Source of the DNA: JBNKEI01 sp050288705
GTDB taxonomy: Bacteria > Myxococcota > Myxococcia > Myxococcales > UBA5297
Direction of reading: 5' to 3'
Length of the DNA stretch: 29,675 nucleotides
Assembly: GCA_050288705.1 (NCBI GenBank)
Contig: JBNKEI010000183.1
Location: forward strand, 1 to 29,675
Made by a program: the position numbers and the translations under genes. Under the pieces are notes generated by a model that was given only the letters and a program-made list of their open reading frames with translations, searched no databases and was not told the DNA's origin. How positions within the stretch are numbered: the stretch's first letter is position 1; each line of letters begins with the position of its first letter. Below are positions 15,755-24,094 of this stretch, piece by piece.

Positions 15755-17763
15755 ATACCAGAAATATCCAATGCAAAAACTATGTACCACTTCGTCTTTA
15801 TACCATTTTTCATTTGAACTTGGCATTTTCTTCCATCGAAGAAGAATTACGTGCAGAAGTTATTCGGCGGTGTTATTGGCCATTGTTGGGCTTAGCCAGA
15901 AATAAAAACGTTTGTTTTGGAATAGAAGCATCAGCTTTTACTTTAGAATCTATTCAAAGTCTCGATTCGCAGTGGATAGAGGAATTTCGCGCGCTAGTCC
16001 AGTTCGGTAAATGCGAATTAATAGGAAGTGGGTACACTCAACTCATTGGTCCTTTGGTTCCGGCAGCGGTTAATTGCGCCAATTTACGCCTAGGAATGGA
16101 AAGTTATCAAAAGTTGCTGGGATTGAGACCAAAAATTGCATTAGTTAATGAACAAGCCTACTCGGCAGGGTTGGTTGGTTTATATCGCCAAGCGGGTTTT
16201 CAGGCCATAGTGATGGAATGGGATAACCCTGCGCGCAATCATCCGGAATGGAATCCTGGTTGGCGCTATCTTCCTCAATATGCAATTAGTCCGACTAATG
16301 AAACTATTGCTCTTATCTGGAACAAGTCTATCGCTTTCCAACAATTTCAACGCTATGTCCATGACCAAATTGAATTAAAAGAATACCTGTCATATCTAAC
16401 CAAACACCTGGGAAATACCCCAAGAGCTTTTCCTCTTTATGGTAATGATGTGGAAATATTTGATTTCCGCCCGGGACGTTTTAGTGCTGAGCCAGCAATT
16501 AGCGAATCGGAATGGGGAAAAATCGAGCAGCTAATCGATGTTTTATTGCAGGACGGTCGTTTCCAGTTTGAGTTACCTAGCGAAATTCTTCCGCTATTGC
16601 AAGAAGAAGGAGCAGGAAATCGCCTGCGTTTAGAAACTGCTGCTCAACCTGTTCCGGTAAAAAAGCAAGAAAAGTATAATATTACTCGGTGGGCAGTTAC
16701 TGGGCGGAATGACATTGGAATTAACACTGCTTGTTGGCAAATATATAAAGCACTGCATAACAATCCATTCGTTAAAGATGATGATTGGCGTGAGCTGTGT
16801 TACCTATGGAGCAGCGATTTTCGTACTCATATTACCCAAAAACGTTGGGAAGCTTATAATGCTCGATTACAGCAAGTACAAAGTGCTTTGGGTTTAGATT
16901 TGTATGTTCCGGCTGAGCCAGAAAAAGAAAATACTGCATCGGGTAATAGCGCACAAGGTATTTGGAAAGTGGAAAAAAGAGGCCGATATATTATTGCGGA
17001 GTCCGAGAATTTTTACGTGAGTTGGAATCAGCGTCGTGGCCTAGCCCTTGATTGTCTACGGTGGGGATCTTCTTTGGAGTGTCCTCAGATAGGAACTATA
17101 CCCCACGGATATTTTGATGATATTTCCTGGGGGGCGGATTATTATACTGGTCACTTAATTTGGGAAATTCCTTCGAAACCAAAAGGTACTGATCTAGAGC
17201 CAGTGGAACCTGCTATTACTATCGATAATGAACTTCTTATAGTGACTAGTACTTTAAACACTTCGCTAGGCGATATTAAAAAAAGATGGACACTTAATTG
17301 TTCGACCAAGAAAGTAGAATACCAAGTGGTGCTTGACTGGAAAGAACTGCCTAGCGGTTCGTTGCGTTTAGGGCACGTAACCGTATTGCCCGAAGCTTTT
17401 CAACAAAACGAATTATGGTTTAGAACATGTAATGGTGGGTGTGAAAAAGAAATTTTTTTCTTAGAAGAAGCCAAAATAAATCACGCACAACCAGCTACCT
17501 TTTTAGTCTCCGCGTCTCAGGGGCTTGGCCTAACCAATGGGGATTTGGAATTAGGAGACCAAAAAAATGGCGTAAAAATAGAAGTGGATAAAGAGCGGCT
17601 GGCAGCAATTGCTTTGGTCACTTATCAAAAGTTGACTAAATACTATTTTTTCCGAATTGCTTTTTCAATACGTGAGATGGACGAAACTTGCCGTCCAGAC
17701 TCATTTCTAGGAGCGGTGAAGCGTCCTTTTGAATTTCGCATGTTACTTTCTCCCCTGAGTTAA
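15751..17763 (+). CDS. GH57-like glycoside hydrolase/transferase
   Basis: The 670-residue protein has the GH57 beta/alpha barrel in its N-terminal half. Glu134 in LVNEQAYSAGLVGLYRQAGF sits where the GH57 nucleophile is expected. Asp233 in PLYGNDVEIFDFRPGRF matches the acid/base motif. The C-terminal half is rich in beta strands (about 400-670), as in GH57 and GH38-like accessory domains. GH57 enzymes cleave or transfer alpha-glucans. It is the last gene of the ATGA-coupled set, starting at 15751 over the formyltransferase stop. Together with the other four it points to the making or trimming of an unusual glycan. It has no signal peptide, so it should act in the cytoplasm. Confidence 0.8.
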   Translation: MNTRNIQCKNYVPLRLYTIFHLNLAFSSIEEELRAEVIRRCYWPLLGLARNKNVCFGIEASAFTLESIQSLDSQWIEEFRALVQFGKCELIGSGYTQLIGPLVPAAVNCANLRLGMESYQKLLGLRPKIALVNEQAYSAGLVGLYRQAGFQAIVMEWDNPARNHPEWNPGWRYLPQYAISPTNETIALIWNKSIAFQQFQRYVHDQIELKEYLSYLTKHLGNTPRAFPLYGNDVEIFDFRPGRFSAEPAISESEWGKIEQLIDVLLQDGRFQFELPSEILPLLQEEGAGNRLRLETAAQPVPVKKQEKYNITRWAVTGRNDIGINTACWQIYKALHNNPFVKDDDWRELCYLWSSDFRTHITQKRWEAYNARLQQVQSALGLDLYVPAEPEKENTASGNSAQGIWKVEKRGRYIIAESENFYVSWNQRRGLALDCLRWGSSLECPQIGTIPHGYFDDISWGADYYTGHLIWEIPSKPKGTDLEPVEPAITIDNELLIVTSTLNTSLGDIKKRWTLNCSTKKVEYQVVLDWKELPSGSLRLGHVTVLPEAFQQNELWFRTCNGGCEKEIFFLEEAKINHAQPATFLVSASQGLGLTNGDLELGDQKNGVKIEVDKERLAAIALVTYQKLTKYYFFRIAFSIREMDETCRPDSFLGAVKRPFEFRMLLSPLS

Positions 17764-17834
17764 TACTAGCAGGCACCAGAAATGCACTAAATTGTTTGCA
17801 TGGCCAGTTGGCAAACTAAAAAAGGAGCGTTTTC

Positions 17835-18785
17835 ATGGAATTTCTTGTAACCGGAAGCGCTGGGTTTATTGGCAGCAATGTGTCTGCGCTATTGTTAGAG
17901 CGCGGAGATACAGTAGTAGGGGTTGATAATCTGTGCGATTACTATTCTCCTCGCCTTAAGCAGTGGAGATTGGAAAGACTTGTTGACTACAAAAATTTTC
18001 ATTTTGTGCAGGCAGATATTGCGCATCGTCAAGACATGGAACGTCTATTTGAAGAACATTCTTTTAATGCAGTAATCAATTTGGCAGCGCGGGCTGGTGT
18101 GCGAGGAAGTATCGAAAATCCGTGGATCTATTATGAGTCAAACGTACTTGGAACTTTGCAGCTACTAGAATGTTGTAAAAAACAAGGAGTAAAGCAATTC
18201 TTGTTAGCCTCCAGTTCCAGTGTATACGGAAATAATCAGGTGCCGTTCAGGGAGAACGACTTTACCGATCTGGCGCTATCTCCCTACGCAGCATCAAAAA
18301 AGGTGGGGGAAGTACTCTGTCATAGTTATTATCATTTGTGTGGATTAAACATAGCAATTCCGCGATTTTTTACCGTATACGGTCCGGCTGGCCGTCCTGA
18401 TATGGGATACCTAAAATTTATTGATCGTATTGCCAAAGGACAACAAATTGAAGTGTATGGAGACGGAACACAATTGCGTGATTTCACCTATGTGGATGAT
18501 ATTGCCGAGGGAGTGGTGAGAGCTTTGGAGTTAAAAGGCTATGAGGTATTTAATCTTGGCGGAAGTAATCCAGTAGAGCTGAACCAAGTTATTAGTATTA
18601 TTGAGTCCCTTTTGGGGAAGCGAGCTCGAATTACTCGCGCGGGAAAACATCCGGCCGATGCCTCAGTGACCTGGGCAAGCAATAAAAAAGCGATGGATTT
18701 ACTGGGATGGAAAGCCAAAACGTCCGTCCAAGAAGGTTTGCGGCAAACGGTAGATTGGTATTTAGCAAGCCCGGGACTTTTCTAG
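17835..18785 (+). CDS. NAD-dependent nucleotide-sugar epimerase
   Basis: A 316-residue extended SDR with GSAGFIGSN near residues 7-15, the catalytic Tyr151-x-x-x-Lys155 (SPYAASK) and Ser in ASSSSVYG, and RFFTVYGPAGRPDM, a motif of UDP-glucuronate 4-epimerases. The early VDNLCDYYSPRLKQWRLERL also fits that family. It should interconvert UDP-glucuronate and UDP-galacturonate, or act on a related sugar nucleotide. AAAGGAGCG lies just before ATG 17835. It starts 71 bp after the GH57-like gene on the same strand, so it is probably part of the same glycan locus though not overlapped. Confidence 0.88.
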   Translation: MEFLVTGSAGFIGSNVSALLLERGDTVVGVDNLCDYYSPRLKQWRLERLVDYKNFHFVQADIAHRQDMERLFEEHSFNAVINLAARAGVRGSIENPWIYYESNVLGTLQLLECCKKQGVKQFLLASSSSVYGNNQVPFRENDFTDLALSPYAASKKVGEVLCHSYYHLCGLNIAIPRFFTVYGPAGRPDMGYLKFIDRIAKGQQIEVYGDGTQLRDFTYVDDIAEGVVRALELKGYEVFNLGGSNPVELNQVISIIESLLGKRARITRAGKHPADASVTWASNKKAMDLLGWKAKTSVQEGLRQTVDWYLASPGLF

Positions 18786-18921
18786 GTCGCGCAATAGGTT
18801 TATTCTGCCAATGACCTTAGGGGGTGCAGGACCGGCCGCGCAGGGTTTACATTAACTTACTTAGTTATCAATTTCTGTTGGCTCATTTTCAAGTCAGCGT
18901 TTCATGTGGAGGAATGGATTG

Positions 18922-19668
18922 ATGCCAAACTCAAGCAATAAGAATAAACGGCCCGTATCTTTCGGTGACAGCAAAACAGAAACCAAGTCGAAACCTAGCT
19001 CTAGCGAAAAGACTACAACTCCTGCGCACAAAGCTGCTTCGGCGTCGCGGGTTGCTTCTGAGGAAAAGAAATCAACCCCGCCGGCACCAGCAGTTTCGCC
19101 GAAAACATCCTCTGGCGGAGCTTCTGGGATGGCGTCTGGGATGGCCTCAAGAATGGAAGAAGAAAAAGCTTCCAAAACATCTTCAGCGACACCGGCAACG
19201 ACCAAACCAAGTGTGGCTACATCGAAGACCGAGACGGTTTTCGGGGCAGGAGCAGCAACAAAAAGCGAGGCAAAAAAGGCTCTCCGACCAATGGCTAGTG
19301 TGCGATTCACCCCCGGATGGGGACAAGTGGCTAAGGGGCCTATTGTAGCGGGGGGGCAATTAACCATTGAATACGATCCCAATCGAGCGCAATTGCGTGA
19401 ATGTCAGAGCGGTATGCCTTCATGGGGGGTTCAAGCGTACATTAAGACGCTTCCTAGTGGTGTCATCGTGGAAAAGTCTGCTATCGATTTTGAAATCGAG
19501 AAAGGAAAGAAGACGGAGGCTGCTAAACCGGTTCCGGTAACTGTAGATGTTCCTCCGGGAACTACTGAAATTGAGGTTTGGTTCAGAAACTGGGCGGGTG
19601 CAGATTCTCCTAAAGAAACCTGGGACAGCAATTTTGGCAGAAACTATAGGTTTCGAGTAGAAGCGTAA
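18922..19668 (+). CDS. DUF6209-like protein with low-complexity N-terminus
   Basis: GGAGG at 18908-18912 lies 9 bp before ATG 18922, so this start is preferred to ATG 18904. The product has 248 residues. The first 125 are Lys/Ser/Thr/Ala/Pro-rich and look disordered. The rest is a beta-rich domain: VRFTPGWGQVAKGPIVAGGQ, then LTIEYDPNRAQLREC, VDVPPGTTEIEVWFRNW and the final TWDSNFGRNYRFRVEA. This fits the DUF6209 family, seen mainly in Myxococcota and relatives. Function is unknown. No signal peptide or membrane segment is visible. The family name is from recall and not certain; the gene itself is. Confidence 0.75.
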   Translation: MPNSSNKNKRPVSFGDSKTETKSKPSSSEKTTTPAHKAASASRVASEEKKSTPPAPAVSPKTSSGGASGMASGMASRMEEEKASKTSSATPATTKPSVATSKTETVFGAGAATKSEAKKALRPMASVRFTPGWGQVAKGPIVAGGQLTIEYDPNRAQLRECQSGMPSWGVQAYIKTLPSGVIVEKSAIDFEIEKGKKTEAAKPVPVTVDVPPGTTEIEVWFRNWAGADSPKETWDSNFGRNYRFRVEA

Positions 19669-19702
19669 AACTAGAGCGGCTGGCTAAGCTCTTAAGTAAT
19701 TC

Positions 19703-19733
19703 AAGTCTCCCTTGTTGCAAACCGGGGAGACTT
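19703..19733 (+). terminator. Hairpin between DUF6209-like gene and tatD
   Basis: AAGTCTCCC at 19703-19711 pairs with GGGAGACTT at 19725-19733, 9 bp without mismatch and a 13-base loop. There is no T-run after it, so it is a weak or factor-assisted terminator at best. It could also protect the upstream mRNA. Confidence 0.45.
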
Positions 19734-19767
19734 GCGTCGCTAAACTATTTGTGCGAATTAACTTCCC

Positions 19768-20553
19768 ATGTCTAATCTGCCTGATCTAATCGACGCTCAC
19801 TGCCATTTAGACCATCTATCGCAACCAGAAGAAACACTGAAAAAAGCACAATTGGTTGGAGTAAATCATTTTATTGTTAACGGGGTGTGGAAAAGCCCAG
19901 GGTGTTTTGGAAACGCATTAGATTTGGCAGCTCGCCATTCTTGTATTTCCCCTACCGTAGCAATTCATCCCCATGACTGTGCTCATGTGCCCGCCGAAGA
20001 TTGGGAAGAGTTAGAGCGCTTGGCCGGCGATCCCAAAGTAGTTGCCATAGGAGAAACTGGCTTAGACTATCACTACCATCATTCTCCCGCTAGCCGGCAA
20101 CAAGAGGCCTTTCGTTGGATTATTGCCTTAGCAAAACGGGTGAAAAAGCCTTTGGTTCTGCATATTCGCGAAGCCGAGAAAGAAGCGTTGAATATATTAA
20201 AAGAGGAAAACGCTTCCCAGGTGGGAGGGCAGGTGCATTGCTTTAGTGGAGGGCCTGACTGGGCGCGGGAATTTTTAGCCCTGGGATTTTATCTCTCTTT
20301 TTCCGGAACAATTACCTATAAAAAAGCTGACCAAATCCGAGAAGCTGCTCGTCTGACTCCTCGCGATCGCCTCCTAGTAGAGACCGATTCTCCCTATTTG
20401 GCACCTCAGTCGCATCGTGGGCAGCGTAATGAGCCAGCCTTTCTGCCAGAAATAGCTCGACAACTGGGTGAAATTCGCAGCGAAGACTGGATAACTCTTG
20501 CTCACCAAACTACCCAAAATGCCTATAAACTTTTCAATGTCGGGTCGTCGTAG
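19768..20553 (+). CDS. tatD: TatD-family metal-dependent nuclease
   Basis: A 261-residue TatD-type hydrolase. The metal ligands are visible: IDAHCHLD (His11, His13), AIGETGLDYHYH, PLVLHIREAEKEAL, VHCFSGGPDWAREF and LLVETDSPYLAPQSHRGQRNEP. Family members are 3'-to-5' exonucleases on DNA or RNA and act in DNA repair or turnover. Despite the name TatD is not needed for protein export. The 3' end overlaps the convergent holin-like gene by 20 bp. No strong ribosome binding site precedes ATG 19768. Confidence 0.94.
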   Translation: MSNLPDLIDAHCHLDHLSQPEETLKKAQLVGVNHFIVNGVWKSPGCFGNALDLAARHSCISPTVAIHPHDCAHVPAEDWEELERLAGDPKVVAIGETGLDYHYHHSPASRQQEAFRWIIALAKRVKKPLVLHIREAEKEALNILKEENASQVGGQVHCFSGGPDWAREFLALGFYLSFSGTITYKKADQIREAARLTPRDRLLVETDSPYLAPQSHRGQRNEPAFLPEIARQLGEIRSEDWITLAHQTTQNAYKLFNVGSS

Positions 20554-20998
20554 TCTGAGATGAAGACTGATGGCCCCACTGGGGAAAGCGATTCCAATGT
20601 CCAAACCACTCACGATCTCGGCGAAGTTCGGTCTTGGTAGCAGTTAGTTGAATCCTACTTTTCTTAACCTGTCGCATGCCCCAGGCCACCAGGGCCGCCC
20701 CTACTCCAATGTTAACCAGCGAACAAATCAAAAAAGCTACCCAGACCGGCATCGCCAGAGCTAGTAAGGCTCCCAAAGCAATGAAAAGCAATAGATAGCC
20801 AACCAGTAACAAAGGAATGCCAGCTAATTGCGTGCTCGTTTCTTTGGCAGTCTTTTTTAAATCTTCAGTCAACTCCACTCTAGCCAGGGCTAGGTGCCCT
20901 TTTACTAAGGAACTTAATCCTTGAGAGAGACCCTGGAGAGCATCAGCAAAGGAGTTAGCAGAAACAGTTTTTGTAGACTCAGATGAGAATTCATTCAT
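20534..20998 (-). CDS. Holin-X-like membrane protein
   Basis: The 154-residue product has an amphipathic N-terminal helix (LVKGHLALARVELTEDLKKT), two hydrophobic segments at about residues 58-82 and 85-108 (IPLLLVGYLLLFIALGALLA and VWVAFLICSLVNIGVGAALV), and a charged tail. This is the pattern of the Phage_holin_3_6 / actinobacterial Holin-X family, common on chromosomes and not tied to phages. Function is unknown. GGAGA precedes the ATG. It follows tatA in the same orientation after about 130 bp and overlaps the tatD end on the opposite strand. Confidence 0.72.
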   Translation of the reverse strand: MNEFSSESTKTVSANSFADALQGLSQGLSSLVKGHLALARVELTEDLKKTAKETSTQLAGIPLLLVGYLLLFIALGALLALAMPVWVAFLICSLVNIGVGAALVAWGMRQVKKSRIQLTATKTELRRDREWFGHWNRFPQWGHQSSSQTTTTRH

Positions 20999-21131
20999 GG
21001 CAATGTCTCCACTCTACAATTTATGGTGGCGGACTTTTAATGACAGGAGACTTTTTCGGTACAGGTGTTAATGTTGGCAGTGCCTCCTTATTTTGTTTCC
21101 CTGCTTTGGGAGGGATTCTTAGTGTTCCCAA

Positions 21132-21329
21132 TCAAGTCTTGTGCTCATGGTTATTGGACGGGAGCATTTTACCGGGGTCGGTACTACTTTCTTCTTGTCC
21201 AGATAGGCCCTTTCGAAATCCCCGAATGGCTGTGCCCAATGCACTGCCCAGGCCGGGAAGCCGTTTAGGACCAAAAAGAAGAAGAAGTACTCCCAAACCA
21301 GCGACTATTTCTCCCCAACCTAGGTGCAT
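21132..21329 (-). CDS. tatA: Sec-independent protein translocase component TatA
   Basis: A 65-residue protein with the classical TatA plan: a short N-terminal transmembrane helix (GEIVAGLGVLLLLFGPKRLP) ending in the conserved FGPKRLP hinge, then an amphipathic helix (GLGSALGTAIRGFRKGL) and a polar tail. It multimerises to form the Tat pore for folded proteins. AGGAGG stands just before the start codon. It is followed by the holin-like gene; tatB and tatC are not in this window. Confidence 0.93.
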   Translation of the reverse strand: MHLGWGEIVAGLGVLLLLFGPKRLPGLGSALGTAIRGFRKGLSGQEESSTDPGKMLPSNNHEHKT

Positions 21330-21520
21330 AATGAATTCCTCCTATGGATACGCAGCTTGATACCTCTTATAGACTTTACTCGCGCACAAAAAAACCACCA
21401 ATTGGTAACAGCGAGAAATTGTCTTGCCATTCCAGCAAAGAACCATTTTCCCTGAGAAAGTGCTTGTGGAAGGTGTTGTCGAAGCAGGCGAACAGTACTG
21501 TGGAAGAAACAGAACGACAT

Positions 21521-22486
21521 CTAGTGAGTCGGAATGCCGTGGTTCGATTGATCGGCGCAGAATCCAACCTGATACCCAACAATCAGAAGTTGAAGAACAT
21601 GTTGAGCAAGGCTTTGATGCAGTGGTTCGTTATCTCCTAATCCTTTGGCAAAGCTAGTTGCGGCCTTGGTTAGCCAATAGGAAGTCATTCGTTGGAGAGC
21701 AGATTTCACACCATCAACGTCCATGCTAAAAGTGGCCAGCCTTTCAGCCGCATCTCCTTCATCAATGCGATCGAAAAGCGCGCGCACCCTATCTCTGGCT
21801 GATTCTGCGCATATTGGGGGAAGGAGAGGATTGAAAGAGCGGATAGCCAGATAAAGTCGCAGCCCGTCCCATAGCCAACGTTCAATATGATCAATGCGTA
21901 CCTGTCGGGCGCGAGCGTAAGTCATCTTTTTGAAAGCGGGAAGCTTTCTTGCTAGGACATCAAGAGAACCTACCGACCACTCAGTCAAAATAGCAATGGC
22001 TGCTGGGCTAGCAATGGCATCAATCTCAGTTTGGGTAACTGCTTCAGTTCGACGCAAAATGTCTGTCACTTCAAACCTTGGAAAAGATGATGAGGAAGAC
22101 CTTCGTTCCTCACTGTTTCTGGTCTCGATGTTTCTGGTAGGAGTATGGCGCACAGTTCCGTAGCGCTTGCGCCACAGCTTGCGTCGATGTTTCCAAAGCT
22201 CGCGGCTCATGGCTAAGTCGTCGCCATAATCCGATTCGCTGATTTCCTCCACTGCTTCTAGAGGAACAGCGCACGCTTTGCGTGCCCCCACAAACACTAC
22301 CAAAGTTTGTACGGACAAGTCGGCGCGTCCGTATAGATCGGCAACGACCTTGCCAACCATTCCTTTGACTAGTGGTTCGTCTCCAAGCGCGTCCTGGGTA
22401 ACGCGAACAAATGCTCCAATCGGTATCACAAACGAACCATACCAAATTGGGCAAAAGATAGCTGCATAATGACAGCACAACCCCAT
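21521..22486 (-). CDS. Hypothetical protein, 321 residues
   Basis: I do not recognise this protein. The first 90 residues contain a small beta-rich part (VIPIGAFVRVTQDALGDEP and GMVGKVVADLYGRADLSVQT). A low-complexity Arg/Ser linker follows at about 125-155 (RNSEERRSSSSSF). The last 150 residues are helical and rich in Arg and Leu, with TYARARQVRIDHIERWLWDG, FDRIDEGDAAERLATFSMDV and a C-terminal LLIVGYQVGF. There is no clear signal peptide. The start is uncertain: ATG 22486 has no ribosome binding site, and GTG at 22429 would begin right at the beta-rich part. It lies 68 bp after the PP2C gene on the same strand and may be cotranscribed with it. Confidence 0.65.
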   Translation of the reverse strand: MGLCCHYAAIFCPIWYGSFVIPIGAFVRVTQDALGDEPLVKGMVGKVVADLYGRADLSVQTLVVFVGARKACAVPLEAVEEISESDYGDDLAMSRELWKHRRKLWRKRYGTVRHTPTRNIETRNSEERRSSSSSFPRFEVTDILRRTEAVTQTEIDAIASPAAIAILTEWSVGSLDVLARKLPAFKKMTYARARQVRIDHIERWLWDGLRLYLAIRSFNPLLPPICAESARDRVRALFDRIDEGDAAERLATFSMDVDGVKSALQRMTSYWLTKAATSFAKGLGDNEPLHQSLAQHVLQLLIVGYQVGFCADQSNHGIPTH

Positions 22487-22554
22487 AAAAATTATTACTT
22501 TACGAGCAAGCTATTGCTTGTTTGATTGTATTCCGATCTGCCCTTTTTGCCTAC

Positions 22555-23322
22555 CTAAGCATGCCAACGGGCCAGCACACTGGTAATGTTATCGTTACCA
22601 CCTGCTTCGTTGGCCGAATCGACCAAGTGTTCATTGGCAGCATCCAAATTCGATTCGCTACTCAGAATCTCCAAAATCTTGGAAATCGGAATCATGCCGG
22701 AAAGACCATCGGAACATATTAGAAAAAGATCGCTTTCACTGGGTAGGGTGCGATTTATATCTACTTGGACTTTGTCCTTAAGCCCAAGGGCGCGGACAAT
22801 GATGTTTTTGTGAGGGAAATTTTGAATCTCTTCCGAAGAGGGTTTCTTTGAACGAATAAAGTCGTTGAGAAGTGAATGGTCTTCAGTAAGTTGAATAAGC
22901 TCTTTTTTTGCCGATATAAAATGATATATCCGACTATCTCCTACGTGTCCGATATAAACGGTGTCTTTCACGCAATAGATAGCGGCAATGGTTGTACCCA
23001 TGCCTCTATATTTGGTGTCAGCGTAACTAGCTTCGTAAATTCTTTGGTTGGCCAGCTTCAATGCAGTAGCTAAGCGGTTTTCGTCGTAATTAAGAACGCG
23101 ATCCGCTTTGAACGGCCAAGTGGCTTCTTTATCTTCGGCAGTATATTTGAAAAACTCGTAAACCTCGGAGACAGCTAACTTGCTGGCAATTTCTCCCGAG
23201 GAATGACCACCCATTCCATCAGCAACGCAACAGAGACCTTCTTCTGGCATAAGAAGAAAACTGTCTTCATTTTGGCTTCGCTTTTTACCAACGTGAGTCT
23301 TACCAGATACTTCTAAGTGCAT
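22555..23322 (-). CDS. PP2C-type serine/threonine protein phosphatase
   Basis: A 255-residue PPM phosphatase. The metal-binding motifs are complete: RSQNEDSFLL (Asp20), VADGMGGHSSGEIAS (Asp35, Gly36), IGHVGDSRIYHF, LTEDHSLLNDF, FLICSDGLSGMI and GGNDNITSVLARW. It would remove phosphate from proteins phosphorylated by Hanks-type kinases, which are abundant in myxobacteria. No kinase is in the window. GGGAGG lies 5 bp before the start. It is the first gene of a minus-strand run leading towards tatA and is divergent from the lipoprotein gene. Confidence 0.95.
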   Translation of the reverse strand: MHLEVSGKTHVGKKRSQNEDSFLLMPEEGLCCVADGMGGHSSGEIASKLAVSEVYEFFKYTAEDKEATWPFKADRVLNYDENRLATALKLANQRIYEASYADTKYRGMGTTIAAIYCVKDTVYIGHVGDSRIYHFISAKKELIQLTEDHSLLNDFIRSKKPSSEEIQNFPHKNIIVRALGLKDKVQVDINRTLPSESDLFLICSDGLSGMIPISKILEILSSESNLDAANEHLVDSANEAGGNDNITSVLARWHA

Positions 23323-23612
23323 TTCGGCCTCCCGATGAAGGCCACACGCCCCTTAGCTTCATCATAGGTTGCTTACCAAGGGAAAAATAAGCAGTCAATT
23401 GAGTAAAGCATCGTTTGAAGGAAAAAAGCATAACAGATTCGGTGCCGATAGCAATGCTTAACTATTGTGGAAGCTTCCCGCCAGCAAACCGGCCTTCGCT
23501 TTGCGCGGTTGTCGCCCAAAACCCTGCCAGCCGGCGAGTCTTGAATTGGCTGTATAAAAACCTAGAATCTTAATGTTGCCCAACCGCTGACCTATTTGGT
23601 ACGTTGGCAGAT
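23323..23612. other. Divergent intergenic region
   Basis: This 290-bp gap separates the minus-strand phosphatase gene from the plus-strand lipoprotein gene and must hold both promoters. The part around 23470-23540 is GC-rich with partial inverted sequences containing CCGGC, but no clean hairpin with a T-run or known operator is seen. Confidence 0.4.
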
Positions 23613-24074
23613 ATGACTCCTTTTTTTAAGCAATTCACTTTGGCGATTCCCCTAATAAGCGTTATAAGTTTTCTCTATCTCAGCGGGTGCAAACCGGAAA
23701 CTGACCTCGGTCAAGCTTGTCGTATGACCAAACCTTGTGTTCCGGGGCCTACTTGCCCTATCGCGGAATCGGAAATGAGTGATGCTTCGCAAGATTATCT
23801 TTCCTTGGGAGTTAGCGAGTGTGACGATCTAGTCTGTGTACGGACTGCTAACTCCAAGGGAAATAATGGAGAGGGGTACGGGTATTGCTCTAAAAGTTGT
23901 ATAGATTCCACTGATTGCGAATACGACTATGAAGGTAACAAGAGTGGCTTTGGCTGCCAGCAGCTTCTTCTTTCCGAGTCATATATGTTGCAGCTTAAAG
24001 AGAGCAATCCCGAGGCCTACGAGCGGATTTTTGGTTCAGGTGCTTCATCTAGATACTGTGTTAAATCAAAATAA
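23613..24074 (+). CDS. Cysteine-rich lipoprotein resembling CglC
   Basis: ATG 23613 gives a 153-residue product; TTG 23604 is possible. A signal peptide ends in the lipobox LYLSGC, so the mature protein should be lipidated at that Cys. The rest is Cys-rich: GQACRMTKPCVPGPTC, then DYLSLGVSECDDLVCVRTAN, GYGYCSKSCIDSTDCEY, CQQLLLSESYMLQL and a final YCVKSK. The Cys spacing and the blocks ECDDLVCVR and GYCS resemble the myxobacterial gliding-motility lipoprotein CglC, as far as I recall it. Gliding itself cannot be inferred from one gene. It precedes the AI-2E transporter gene by 20 bp and may share its transcript. Confidence 0.65.
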   Translation: MTPFFKQFTLAIPLISVISFLYLSGCKPETDLGQACRMTKPCVPGPTCPIAESEMSDASQDYLSLGVSECDDLVCVRTANSKGNNGEGYGYCSKSCIDSTDCEYDYEGNKSGFGCQQLLLSESYMLQLKESNPEAYERIFGSGASSRYCVKSK

Positions 24075-24094
24075 GGGTATCAGGAAGTTGAATA

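Noticed and set aside
18894..19382. 162-codon minus-strand frame
   Set aside because: It is antisense to the low-complexity tail of the DUF6209-like gene, where base bias keeps several frames open.
21110..22163. Several plus-strand frames opposite tatA and the hypothetical gene
   Set aside because: They are shadows of minus-strand genes and show no family motifs.
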